Below are positions 10,299 through 20,114 of a DNA stretch of 64,000 nucleotides, piece by piece. Made by a program: the position numbers and the translations under genes. The notes beneath the pieces were generated by a model. It had not been told where the DNA came from. It saw only the letters and a list, made by a program, of their open reading frames with translations, and searched no databases. The DNA is taken from the NCBI RefSeq assembly GCF_020497125.1, contig NC_059076.1, positions 14,561,951 to 14,625,950 on the forward strand, written 5' to 3'. This DNA is from Mauremys mutica (lineage: Eukaryota; Chordata; Testudines; Geoemydidae). Each line of letters opens with the position of its first letter. Positions within the stretch are counted from its first letter, which is position 1.

Positions 10299-13109
10299 AC
10301 TCTTCCACCTGCCAGTGGTGTGACCGGAGTAGCACAGCCGGAGCTGAGTGCCAAATTTGGCCCTAGTAGTTAATTGTCAATACGCTCCCTTTGAAAATGT
10401 ACACTTTGTTCATGTGAAACTTGGACTGAATGACACGTAGAGACTGATTCCGATCTCATTGGCTCCAATTATTCACTAGTGTAACTCCAGCAACTTTAGT
10501 GCTGTTACTCCTGCTTTGCACCGGGGTAAGTGAGAGCACAAGGAGGCCCTTATACTTTAATATATAAAAAAGTCCCTCACGGGAATGGATGTTCATTATG
10601 TGCTAATGTATGGTGCCAATACTGGTGCACGCCTGACTTTGAAAATCTGGCCCTAAGCCTGTACAATTTTTAAAAAATCATTTTGCATTCCAGCTGTGTA
10701 AATTATATCTAATGAACGTCTACTTAGCTATGGCCTTTCCTTTGGTGTATCCATTCATCTCTAAAAAAATACCCCCCTAAGGGTCAGATACTTCCCAAAA
10801 TAAATTCAGGCAGTTCCCATCGACTACAAGGAGAGCTCTGCTAGAGCTCAAGGGGTAACCTGTGGCTCTTGACGTTTTGCTTGATCACGGCTATGAAAGA
10901 AGTGGTTTTGAAATCTTACTATCTCTTGCTGGGTAGGGCACAGGGGACTACCCCTTTAAGGAACAGTCAGGCGCTTACAGCTGAAACAAGCCTACGAGCA
11001 ATCAAGGATCCCCTGGGGCTGGGCAACTTAACAGGGAAAAGGAAGCGAAGTTGGACTAGAAGCTGTGCAGGCTGTTATGGGCTGTGGTCTCTCTCAGGGA
11101 CTAGCCTGGCCGAGGCCACAGACCTTTGTTTTGCTGATTCATTTTGGGAACCCTGAACCAGGGCTCTGAACCTTATGAACTTCTGTTCACACTGCTCCTT
11201 CCCTGAGGCTGACTTAAAGGGAAGATGTGTGTTTTGTTAGCTTGTTTTCGCTTCCCTCTGGGTTGGATTCTTTCCGCCCTGTGACGTATGGCTACCCTGT
11301 AATTCGAATAGCCCTGTGTTAAAATCACTGGCGAATACAAAGGCGAACTGCTTGGGTTTGGTTTCATGCACCAAAAGAAAACCTCAGCCTACATGTGTCT
11401 ACATGAACCTTGGCAGTGCGGGTGGCAATGCTTTGGGTAGCACTGTCTGTGGTAGCACATGTGGAATTTGATGTGCTGGGGCCGGTGACCAGCTGTGAGG
11501 TCTGGATCAACAGTTTCCCTCACCACCTCAACCAGTGAGGGTTCTGTTGGAAGGATGTGGTAGCCAGTGGCTACATCAGCCTGTCAGCAGAGAGCGTCTG
11601 TGCTACAGAAGGCTTGTCCGTGGTGGGGATGTAGGCAGAGGAGTCCTGGCAGTGCTAGCGAGCAGGGAAGGCTCTGGCAGGGTGACTCCATAGGAGCTGT
11701 GCTATCAAGGAGCCGGAGGGAGACTCAGAACTGCAACGAAGGGATTGGGTCTCTGTGTTGATCCTGGCCTGTGAGGATTCACTCAGGGCTACCAAATCTG
11801 GAGGGTGAACAATCGAAGGCTTGCAAGAACAAATGGTTGCCATACAGGGCTTCTAACTATGCAGAGGGAACAGCGGTGCAAGTACGGTGGTATGGTCTGG
11901 TACGCTGTACCAGTAAGATATTTATAGCTGATACAGCGTACTGGAAAGACACAGGAGGAGCCCGCCCCCCACCCCCACCCCCAGCCCTTCCATGCAGCTG
12001 CGTCTCCTGAATCCTCCTGCCTGGGGTCTGTACAGCAGAAGTCTTTGGTGCAGTGGGAGGAGGACAGCGCTTCTCCCCCACCCCCCACAAGGTAATGTGG
12101 GATAGATGTGGATCACGAGGAGGAGACAGGGAGAGCGTGGGGGCCCCAGGCAGAGGGCAGGAAGGTGTCATATGGGGGGTCACATGGGGAGGTCACCCCC
12201 CCCTTTGTGTCCCTCCCATGAGTGCAGCATACCAGCGAGAAATTATTTCTACTTGCACCTCTGAGAGGGAAATGCCACATGGCAGGTGCCCTGCTCAGCT
12301 ATACAGGAGCAGGGCTCTGCTCTTGTGTGGTTTAGGAGCTCTGCATGTCAGGTGCCTACTCCTCCTCCACCACAGTGTATTTGTCCTGCAGGTGCCCCAC
12401 TACTCCAGCCTGTGGTGGAGCTTCTAAAATGATGGATGAGCAAACCAAATAGCTCAGAAATGGTAAGGGAATGGTCTTCTGGGGAGAAAGCGAGGGTTTC
12501 CATTCCCCAATGCTGTCAATTTTGCAGCTTTCACAAGCACTCCAATCGGATGGCTACTGGCTTGTGAAATCCTGTGGTTTCAACTTACATGACTTCCATG
12601 GTGCTGCACTGTGGGCCTTTGGGGATGATTTCCACATGAACCAAGAGCTTCGGTGACACCAAGCCCGGGACAGTCTGGAGACACTGACACCACAACTCTC
12701 CGCCCAGAAGTGACTCTGTGAGGGAAGGAAAGTGAGGGGCATCACTGAGTGAGGAACTTTACTAAGTTAATGCTCCAAAAAAGTGTGTGGAAGGGAGAAA
12801 AACCTGCTGCAGTGTTTAAGCCACTCTCACTAATGGGGATTAGGACAAGACCTTCTTAGGATGCACATTCTACTACATCTGCCAACTGTAGGGTTTGTGC
12901 ATCTGACACTGTCAGGGACAGGATACGATCTATCTTAGGTACTTATTTGGCCCCATCTGTGATGGCTTTTTCCACACAACACCCCTGTGAAGTAGAGCAG
13001 TCCCATTATCGCCATTGTACAGATGGGACCTGAGGCACAGAAAGACTAGCCTGAAGTGTAGGCCTGAGACCTCATCAAACCCTCCCACCCCCCATATTAA
13101 ACCAGCCTT
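10299..13109. other. Intergenic with one unnamed repeat-like segment
   Basis: No exon recognised. At about 11866-12000 a palindromic-looking segment (GGTACGCTGTACCAG ... ATACAGCGTACTGG) followed by a C-rich tract resembles an interspersed element, without clear ends. Confidence 0.5.
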
Positions 13110-14053
13110 GGGTGAAACTCAGGGAGTTAGTTCACCACTAAAACTGAAAAAAGAAATGTTCTGCTGCTGATAAAGCACTCCCTCCTCAGGAATGTCCCTA
13201 AGGAGAGTTATAACCACCAAGGTTGTAAAGACGCTGGGAAACAGGGAAGATACAGCAAGACTCAACAAATGGTAAGATAAGCTCTGATGATCATCTGCAC
13301 AGATAGAGAAGGTCACAACTAAGTTACAATTTGGGCATGAAAGATAAAATGCAAAGAACTTGGGAAGGAAAGAGAACACATAGGTGCCAGTGTGTAATTG
13401 GTTACAATTTTTGTTATTTAGGAGTGTGGGATCATGGGATAGGTTTAGTAAATTTGAAGGAGGGAGCTAGTTTTATCTATATAATATAAATGAAAAACCA
13501 ATGCTCTTTGGGAACCATTTCCCGACTGCAGTTCAATGTCCAGCTGCTGGAACTCTGGCCTCTCTGCATGACCGTGAGGTGCAGAGGCATCGCCGGGAAC
13601 CCCCAGATGGATGAACCCTGACTGGCCATTGGGTGAAATCTGTCTGTAAATTGGGAGTGGTGAGCATAAGAGATTTGCTTGAGCTATGTATTCTGTGTGT
13701 GTTGCTAATAAATAGATGTTTAGAGCACAAGTGTAAGGCTCTTTCACTGGGAGAAGGTTCTGGAGACACCTGAGGGAAAGGGCAGGTACCTAAATTGACC
13801 AGATTTCTTCCTGAGCCCCATGGGTAAGGATAGGTGCCTTAGGCTCTGAGCCCTCAGAAGGGAAAGGGGGGAGGTGCCTAAATTGATTGGGTCACAGCTT
13901 GAGCCTCTGGTAGGGTGTAGGCAGGACATCCTAAATTGGGCACGTCACACCTTGAGCCTCTGGTAGGGTGTAGGCAGGGCATCCTAAATTGGCCACGTCA
14001 CACCTTGAGCCTCCTGTAGGGTGCCTTAAATTGACCCGGTAACAGACATGACC
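13110..14053 (+). mobile_element. Possible solo LTR with internal minisatellite
   Basis: A candidate only. A poly(A)-signal-like AATAAA is at 13709-13714, followed by a tandem repeat and an end at GGTAACA. No convincing TG start or target duplication was found, so the left boundary is a guess. Confidence 0.3.
13877..14035. repeat. 53-bp tandem repeat, about 3 copies
   Basis: Units begin at 13877, 13930, 13983 and 14024 with CCTAAATTGR / CCTTAAATTGA. Each contains 'gcctctggtagggtgtaggc' or a near match. The last unit is shortened (41 bp). Confidence 0.85.
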
Positions 14054-14704
14054 CCAGAAGTCTCTGGCCTAGCAGGGACTTGACCCCAGGTCTTTCAGTT
14101 CCAAGACCAGCACTGGGTTCAACAAACCACAGCTCTGAGCCACAGCTGTTTCTATGTTGCGCCTATGAACAAAGATTCACGACTTCTGCCACCTTTAACC
14201 ACCCATCATTTGAACAAATGAAATGTCTTTGACACAAAGGGAAGGGAAGGCTGAGAGGGCAGCGACAGAGGCTGGGGAGTACAAGCTGTCAGCCCAAGGA
14301 CGAGCGTGACCGACAGCCCGCAGGACCAAGCATACTCTTACACAGCTGCCCCGTTACTCGTGGCTGGCAATTGCAGGGCCGCCCGAGCGAGGCGTGTGTA
14401 GGGAAGTGCAGCACGTTTGCAGGCGGAGGTGTCAAGGGGCTGGAGACTGACTCCCCTGCTGAACTAAAACCTCATCCTCCTGCTCCCGGCGGTGCTGGCA
14501 CACAGCCGCCTTCCACGCCCCGCTCTCCCTCCTCCCCTCACAAGCACCGGGCCACAGTCCAGAGGCTTGTATAAAAGGAGAGTTAAATAAGGACACTCAG
14601 ACTTATATGCGTATGGATCAGCTCATGTTCTCTGATACAAGGCACAAAGCTCATAATCATCCGTGTAGGATCCCAGTCAGTAAGGGCCATGCGGTACCCG
14701 CTCT

Positions 14705-15015
14705 TAGCAGAGCCTGCACGTCCAGACTACCCGCCGTATCGGCAGGTAACGATTGATTTATCGGGGATTGATATATCGCGTCTCAACTAGATGCGCTATA
14801 TCGATCCCTGATTGGGCTCCCCGTGGACTCCGAAACTCCACCGGAGCGAGCGGCACTAATGGAGTCAATGCGGGAGCCGCGGACGTTGATCCCGCACCAT
14901 GAGGATGGGAGGCAAGTCGGAATAAGATACTTCGACTTCAGCTACAGGATTCCCATAGCTGAAGTTCCGTATCTTACATCAACACCTCCTCCCCTGTAGA
15001 CCTGGCCAAGAGTGG
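14705..15015. mobile_element. MITE-like insertion with two hairpins
   Basis: Present in the left arm of the inverted duplication and absent from the right arm. It holds two imperfect inverted repeats (ATCGGGGATTGATATATCGCG with GCGCTATATCGATCCCTGAT; ACTTCAGCTA with TAGCTGAAGT) and ends near GTAGACCTGGCC, reminiscent of the Harbinger terminus seen at 26975 and 63269. Boundaries and family are uncertain. Confidence 0.45.
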
Positions 15016-15042
15016 GAGGGAGGAACCAGGAAGTCCCATAAG

Positions 15043-15429
15043 CAGGGCCGGCTCCAGAGCCCAGCGGGGCAAGCACCCGCCTGGGGCGGCCCTTTCCCGG
15101 GGGGGCGGCAGGCTGGGCCGGCGGACCTGCCGCAGTCATGCCTGCGGGAGGTCCACCGGAGCCCCGGGAGCAGCGGACCTGCCGCAGGCATGACTGCGGA
15201 GGGGACGCTGGTCCCGCGGCTCGGCTGGACCTCCCGCAGGCATGACTGCGGCAGCTCAACCGGAGCCGCCGGACCAGCGAACCGCCCACAGCTGTGGGAG
15301 GTCCAGCCGAGCCGCGCGACCAGCGGACCCTCTGCAGTCATGACCGCGGGAGGTCCGCTGCTCCCGCGGCTCGGGGGCGCCTCCCGGGCATGACTGCTTG
15401 GGGCGGCCAAATTTGTAGAGCCGCCCCTG
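15043..15429. mobile_element. hAT-type MITE (CAGGGCCGGCTC / GAGCCGCCCCTG family)
   Basis: Perfect 8-bp target duplication CCCATAAG at 15035-15042 and 15430-15437. The interior is GC-rich, full of short inverted copies of GACCTCCCGCAGGCATGACTG-like text, so long frames appear on both strands; none is a gene. Siblings are at 20347-20681, 29671-29944 and 51899-52171. Confidence 0.93.
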
Positions 15430-16186
15430 CCCATAAGATTCCCCGTGTCATGTGGCGTGACCAATAGCTGCTCCCCTCAGGAGAGAGGAGCTGGGTGAGT
15501 GGGACACTGATGAGGCAAGGGAAGGAAACTCTTACCGTACCGTGTGCTAGTTCCTCCCTGGTGCTGCCCAGCCCCCGTTCCCCTTCAGATCCCTTGGGGA
15601 CAATACTGCCATAGGCTCCTCTGTCCACGCCTGGCCAATAGCTCCCTGTTTGCAGCGTTGCTGGAGCTGTATTGGTCCCATGATATTAGAGAGACAAGGC
15701 GGTGAGGTTTTTACTGGACCAACTTCCACTAACAGAGACAAGCTTTCAAGCTGCACCGAGCTCTTCTTCTACCTCCCTGGGTGAGAGCAGCACAGGAGCG
15801 AGGCCGAAACGATTGCTGCTAGAAGCCTAGTTAATTTTTGGTGCAAACACCCACTCGACTAGCCAGCAGCACACAGCAGCTGCTCCAGTGCTCTACACTT
15901 GACCCGTCCCCATGGAGTTCCCATATCAGCCAAGGGTCTTCCGGAGCCTTAACAGAAGAGATGGGGACCACTCTGTGTCTGCTCCTCTCTCTTCCCGCAC
16001 CGGTGAGGCTTTCCTGTCCTCTTTGATTTGCTCACCACCACACGTCACAAGGGAACGGAGTGTAGGACCCTAAAGACTGGAGTGAATCAGCTGAAATAAC
16101 TGTCTGGAAACAGACTTGCAAACCAGTTCCCCCCTTTAATAACCAGCCAACAGCTGAGTTTGAGGTTCTGTGTCTCTCCTGGAGTG

Positions 16187-16285
16187 GTTGATATCAAAGA
16201 CTAGGGATTGGTCCTGCTTGGAGCAGGGGGTTGGACTAGATGACCTCCTGTGGTCCCTGCCAACCCTGATATTCTATGAAAGACA
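16187..16285 (+). mobile_element. SINE/CR1 tail fragment
   Basis: 'ggattggtcctgcttggagc' followed by 'gggggttggactagatgacc' and a terminal 'gatattctatgaaag', the shared SINE/CR1 3' tail, without the tRNA head. It ends about 25 bp before the provirus. Confidence 0.85.
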
Positions 16286-16313
16286 CCTCAAGCAGGGGAA
16301 AGATCTGGAGTAC

Positions 16314-16603
16314 TGTTGCATCACAGGAACAGGAACAGAGCCCAAGCAGAGAGAGACAGCGTGTGTGTGTATACATCTCTCTTTATTCATTTCCCAGCAT
16401 GCTCTTATATACAATATGGTAGACAATCAATTACTAATTGATTAATCAAATCAACACAGTTGCAGCTGTAACCCATAGGGTAATTATCCTACACACCTGT
16501 ATCCTATTTACAATTAGCTGGCCAATGAGAACAAGCCCAAGGCCAGTCCTTCACACACAACTTCCAACCCAGAAGCCTTCAGCATCTCACATTCAATCCC
16601 ACA
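16314..16603 (-). mobile_element. Provirus 3' LTR
   Basis: 290 bp; on the - strand it starts TGTGGGATTGAATGTGAG and ends TGATGCAACA. A TATA-like TATATAAG (16404-16411) and an AATAAA poly(A) signal (16382-16387) are spaced as in a U3-R boundary. It is identical to the 5' LTR except for six transitions in the terminal 35 bp. Confidence 0.93.
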
Positions 16604-16615
16604 TCTCCCCCCTTT
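16604..16615 (-). promoter_or_regulatory. Polypurine tract
   Basis: AAAGGGGGGAGA on the - strand, immediately 5' of the 3' LTR: the position and composition of the plus-strand primer in retroviral reverse transcription. Confidence 0.9.
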
Positions 16616-16924
16616 ATTTACAATCAAAAGAAAAGGGAAAAGGAAAGCAAGATAAAAACATTCACCAAACATTTTCAACTTATAACAGCATAACACCACA
16701 ATCTATCTTAATCAAATATTATGTTATTCATAAAACATTTACAACTCATAACAGCATAACATTATAACCTATCATAAACCAAAAATTAAAACTTTATAAG
16801 ATCAACCTATATGACCATTCAATCCTTAACATATAATTTCAAAAACATCAAATGAACAAAACAAAACACAATAAACAAATGATGTAACCTCTGCAGGACC
16901 CCCCCCCCTTTTTTTTTTTTTTGG

Positions 16925-16960
16925 CCCTCAGCTGTCAGGTGATCAAACTGACACTGAGGG
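16925..16960 (-). other. RNA hairpin in provirus 3' region
   Basis: Arms CCCTCAG-C-TGTCAG (16925-16938) and CTGACA-CTGAGGG (16948-16960) pair over 13 bp with one bulged base around a 9-nt loop. G-rich and C-rich runs flank it. Function unknown; an export or stability element is one option. Confidence 0.6.
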
Positions 16961-17266
16961 TGGGGGGGGGGGTCTTAAGGAAAAAACATCAAACCACATG
17001 ACAACACAACAACAATTCTGGCCAGAAAACAGACAACACAAAACATAACAAGGAACATAAAACATAAATCTTAGTTCTAAATAATAATTGCATGGTACCA
17101 CACAGATTTTCTTTCAAACACAAAAAATCATCTCAAGCGAGTAATTCATTCACGGAGGATCAGACAGAAAAAGTCCTGGCAGAGCTAACAAACAGCTCTC
17201 CTCCGGGGGCTCTGGTTCCGCGACATCTGAGCGCGTTTTGTGAGGCTCCTCCGCATCTGCCTGCCG

Positions 17267-18943
17267 TCACTCCGGAGGACGCAACCAAGGCCGGACCCAC
17301 CTCGCTGGCATCCACCTGGGACCCGCATCAGTGGCAACACACGCATAACCCCTGCCCCACGTTAGCAAGTCAACTGGTCCTTTCCATATTTGCTGCTGAT
17401 AATCAAACCATTTGACCGAGGGTCGGGGGGCCGCACCCTGCTCTTCCCCAGTCATCCCGCTGACATGTTTAATCGCGGGGGGCACCTGGCTGTTTTTACC
17501 AAGATGTAACCAGTTAAGCACGTAAAGAGCTTTCAGCAACCGAGCGGCAGGCGTCTTATCCAAGGCGTCTGCCCGCTCACTACAAATCCCCCCTTTCTGT
17601 CTTAAGAGGTCAATAATAGCTTGTAGTTTATCTGCTTCAGCCTGAAGGGTTTGGACAAGCAGTTCTTTGGCTTGTAGCTCCTTCTTAATTTCACTCAGCT
17701 CAAGAACAGCAGCTCTATAATGACGACGGTCATGCGCTGCACCTACTTTGGCTGCCGCAACCTGCTTTTTAAGATTATTAACTTTTGACTTTTCTCTTTC
17801 TAAGGCAGTCTGTGAGGCTTGAATAAGTTGCCTCATTTGCTGATCCTCCTCCTCTTTACGCTTTAGGACTGCTTGAACCCGGAAATTCAGCTGCACCAGG
17901 TCTGCCTCTCTCTCTGCTAGTATTGTTTCGGGGATGTTGCTGTGCTCTCGCAAAGCAGTGTTAGACTGACCAAGACCAGTGAGCTTTCCCCGTTCATGTT
18001 CCAGTTCGAGGGCCAACTTCTTGTTTATTTCTTCCAAACGTTTTATCTTCCTCCTGAAACCTCTAGATTCTTGAAGCTCCTGGCTGGTAAGTGAAATTAC
18101 TTCTTGCAGCTCTATCTCCGACATCATCTTACTGTGGCTAACAGCCTGCAGCTCTATCTCCAAAGCTTGAATCCTTTCATGGGAAGCCTGGTTATTTCCT
18201 CCATCAGCGATTTGTGCTTTTAGTTTGCTCAGCTCCAGTTCAGAAGATTCCTTTGCAGTGAGGGCTTCCTGCAGCCGGCGGCTAAGAATGCCAACTGCAT
18301 TCTCATAGGCTTTATGTTTTGCCTTCATTTCTTTCTGTGCACTGGTCAGATCTAACCCCAGACGCTTCATTTTTTGTTTCTGTTCAGTGATAGCCTTTTT
18401 GGCTTCCTCTTGCATTTGTTCTACTTGTAGTTTTAATACCTCATTCACCTCAGCAAGAGATGTCATTTGTTCTTTATCAATCTGCAAAGACTGTAGCTGT
18501 ATCTCCATGTCATCCCGTTCTTTTTGCACTGACTGGAGGTGGCTTTCTAACTCCACCATCTGCTGGTGAACCTGGGATACTTCCTTCTGAAGTCTTGAGC
18601 GTTCAACATCAATGGACTGCTTTTCACCTTGAAGTTCCAGTTCTTGTTCCTGTGTTACTGCAAAATCAGCCATTCTCTGCAGTTGTTTTCTCTCATCCTC
18701 AAACTCCTCCAGTCTTCTCTGTGCGGTGAGCCATACTGGACTCAGGGAGAAAGCCTCCTCATCGCCCTGAGCCACCGATTTCCAAAGCTCACAGCCCAGC
18801 CGCTCCCAAACAGTTTTAACGGAAAGTCCCCTTCTTCGTCCCCACTGCAACAGGCGGGATAACGCATCAAAGGGGAACTTTTCTCCCCGCCGCTCCGTGA
18901 TGCGTATCACCGTCTTCTCCTCTGTTGACGCAGCGGTTCCCAT
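17267..18943 (-). CDS. Gag(MA)-golgin-160-integrase fusion protein, 558 aa
   Basis: Uninterrupted frame in a provirus. Residues 1-72 look like a retroviral matrix N-terminus: Met-Gly with Ser/Thr at 6-7 suits N-myristoylation, followed by a basic, tryptophan-rich helix region (LLQWGRRRGL, VWERLG). Residues about 75-441 are a charged heptad coiled coil that I recognise as GOLGA3 (golgin-160), a Golgi coiled-coil scaffold; diagnostic phrases are AITEQKQKMKRLG, HKAYENAVGILSRRLQEAL and LELEHERGKLTGLGQSN. It is intronless and compared with the host protein (from memory) appears to lack a long stretch near residue 103 and a short one near 294. Residues about 443-558 are an integrase end: KALYVLNWL, then the C-terminal domain with WKGPVDLLTWGRGYACV and PRWMPARWVRP. 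The start is the first ATG after the leader. The product would be membrane-targeted and self-associating if expressed. Golgin identity is by recall, not by search. Confidence 0.85.
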   Translation of the reverse strand: MGTAASTEEKTVIRITERRGEKFPFDALSRLLQWGRRRGLSVKTVWERLGCELWKSVAQGDEEAFSLSPVWLTAQRRLEEFEDERKQLQRMADFAVTQEQELELQGEKQSIDVERSRLQKEVSQVHQQMVELESHLQSVQKERDDMEIQLQSLQIDKEQMTSLAEVNEVLKLQVEQMQEEAKKAITEQKQKMKRLGLDLTSAQKEMKAKHKAYENAVGILSRRLQEALTAKESSELELSKLKAQIADGGNNQASHERIQALEIELQAVSHSKMMSEIELQEVISLTSQELQESRGFRRKIKRLEEINKKLALELEHERGKLTGLGQSNTALREHSNIPETILAEREADLVQLNFRVQAVLKRKEEEDQQMRQLIQASQTALEREKSKVNNLKKQVAAAKVGAAHDRRHYRAAVLELSEIKKELQAKELLVQTLQAEADKLQAIIDLLRQKGGICSERADALDKTPAARLLKALYVLNWLHLGKNSQVPPAIKHVSGMTGEEQGAAPRPSVKWFDYQQQIWKGPVDLLTWGRGYACVATDAGPRWMPARWVRPWLRPPE

Positions 18944-19029
18944 ATTAGCTGCTCACCTCTGAGTTCGGGTGTGCTTCCCTTTTCAGACGCCCTGCAGCTT
19001 GCCGCTCAACACTGAGCTCAGGTGCGCCC

Positions 19030-19062
<33 letters not shown>

Positions 19063-19804
19063 TTATTATACCAACGGGTTATTTCTTAGACCTCAAAGTC
19101 ATGTTACAAACACAAGGTAAAATCTGCCCCATGCAACATGCTTCACTTTTGTTTCCAAGTGTAGATTCACACGTCAGAAAATATTGCTCCCTTATAAACT
19201 CTCACACATACACAGGCTGTTGGCTGGCTGACTTCTGCCTCTTCTCCTCCACACACGGATTTTTTTTTTTTTCAGGCCTTTCAAATTGCCTGTAAGTAAC
19301 AAACGCACGTAGCTCCCGTTCCTGATCTCTCCTCTCTCTGCCACGCTCCAAACTTGCCAAAAGGGAGCCGCGCAGACACTAGTTGAAGATTCACTGAGCG
19401 CACCCAGGCTGAGCGCGGCATTTCTCACTGGAGCTTTTCGGAAAAGCCCTTGCAAAGGCGTTTTGTTTTTGTTGCAGGTGACACCAGAGCCCTGTTAGAC
19501 TCCGCTGCTCCGGGAACGCCGCTCCAGCGCCTGTGACAAGCGCCTGGCAGGGACGATACCGCAAGGCATCAGCGCTGGCTCAGGAACAGGGGCCAGGTGG
19601 GACCCGAGCCCCCCTTTCTGTCTTAGCCCCCTGCCCGCTGCGTCTTCACAGCGCCGGGAAGTTTTCCGGAGCGCGGCTCCTCCGCCTCTCTCCCCCTCCT
19701 GCGGCGGGAGATCTCGGACGCCGGGTTTTTTTTTTTTTTTTTGTTTTTTTTTTTCCCCTCATGCTAGCGATACCATGGCCCGCAGCTTCTCCACCATTTG
19801 TTGC
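18944..19804 (-). other. Provirus 5' leader
   Basis: About 860 nt between PBS and Gag ATG, where packaging signals normally lie. On the - strand it contains several long A or A/G runs (+ strand T/C runs at 19027-19061, 19261-19273 and 19726-19754). No frame of retroviral character was recognised in it. Confidence 0.75.
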
Positions 19805-19822
19805 ATCACATCGGGGTCACCA
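19805..19822 (-). promoter_or_regulatory. Primer-binding site, tRNA-Trp type
   Basis: On the - strand TGGTGACCCCGATGTGAT lies two bases after the 5' LTR end. It matches the complement of the 3' end of vertebrate tRNA-Trp with one difference (T for C at position 13), the primer class known from avian alpharetroviruses. The sequence GATGCAACAAATGGTG, spanning the LTR end and PBS start, occurs again just downstream. Confidence 0.85.
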
Positions 19823-19824
19823 TT

Positions 19825-20114
19825 TGTTGCATCGCAAGAGCAGGAACGAAGTCCAAGCAGAGAGAGACAGCGTGTGTGTGTATACATCTCTCTTTATTCA
19901 TTTCCCAGCATGCTCTTATATACAATATGGTAGACAATCAATTACTAATTGATTAATCAAATCAACACAGTTGCAGCTGTAACCCATAGGGTAATTATCC
20001 TACACACCTGTATCCTATTTACAATTAGCTGGCCAATGAGAACAAGCCCAAGGCCAGTCCTTCACACACAACTTCCAACCCAGAAGCCTTCAGCATCTCA
20101 CATTCAATCCCACA
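19825..20114 (-). mobile_element. Provirus 5' LTR
   Basis: 290 bp, same signals as the 3' LTR (TATA-like at 19915-19922, AATAAA at 19893-19898). Followed by the second GAGTAC target copy at 20115-20120. Confidence 0.93.

Larger units (their letters stand above)
14371..15995 (+). repeat. Inverted duplication, left arm
   Basis: Matches 21240-22044 in reverse orientation, beginning at GCAGGGCCGCCCGAGC and running through GTATGGATCAGCTCATGTTC to CACTTGACCCGTCCCCATGG. The left arm is longer because it carries two later insertions (about 14705-15015 and 15043-15429). Part of the shared block (15640-15790) resembles another Penelope-like terminal family (GAAGAGCTC ... GAAAGCTTGTCTC on the complementary strand). 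The rest is unidentified. The arms flank the provirus and the orphan signal-peptide exon. Confidence 0.85.
16604..17266 (-). other. Provirus 3' non-coding segment
   Basis: About 660 nt between the ORF stop and the 3' LTR. It is A/C-rich on the + strand and has no env-like frame. It contains a hairpin at 16925-16960 next to an A-run/G-run (read on the - strand) at about 16901-16922. Position matches where some simple retroviruses place RNA-export elements, but no family match is claimed. Confidence 0.7.
16314..20114 (-). mobile_element. Host-gene-transducing endogenous retrovirus (defective provirus)
   Basis: A 3.8-kb provirus on the - strand. It has two 290-bp LTRs beginning TG and ending CA, a perfect 6-bp target duplication GAGTAC (16308-16313 and 20115-20120), a primer-binding site next to the 5' LTR and a polypurine tract next to the 3' LTR. 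Six-base duplication fits alpha- and betaretroviruses. Order along the - strand: 5' LTR, PBS, about 860-nt leader, 558-codon ORF, about 660-nt non-coding segment with a hairpin, PPT, 3' LTR. Protease, reverse transcriptase, RNase H, most of integrase and env are absent. Between a Gag start and an integrase end sits a golgin-like coiled coil. Such an element needs helper proteins for mobilisation. Confidence 0.93.

Noticed and set aside
9739..10335. 198-codon frame on the - strand
   Set aside because: Lies through a hAT MITE with perfect ends and target duplication; Gly/Arg-rich text is a GC artefact.
13119..13379. Possible chemokine-like CPNC motif on the - strand
   Set aside because: Single C-x-x-C without the rest of the fold, splice sites or signal peptide.
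14371..14574. 67-codon frame conserved between both arms of the inverted duplication
   Set aside because: Conservation is explained by the DNA-level duplication; no sign of selection on the protein was visible and no domain was recognised.
18387..18862. + strand frames over the fusion ORF
   Set aside because: Antisense shadows of the 558-codon frame.
16314..20114. Reading the golgin ORF as a processed pseudogene of GOLGA3
   Set aside because: There is no poly(A) tail or golgin start and end; it is flanked by retroviral protein pieces, PBS, PPT and paired LTRs.
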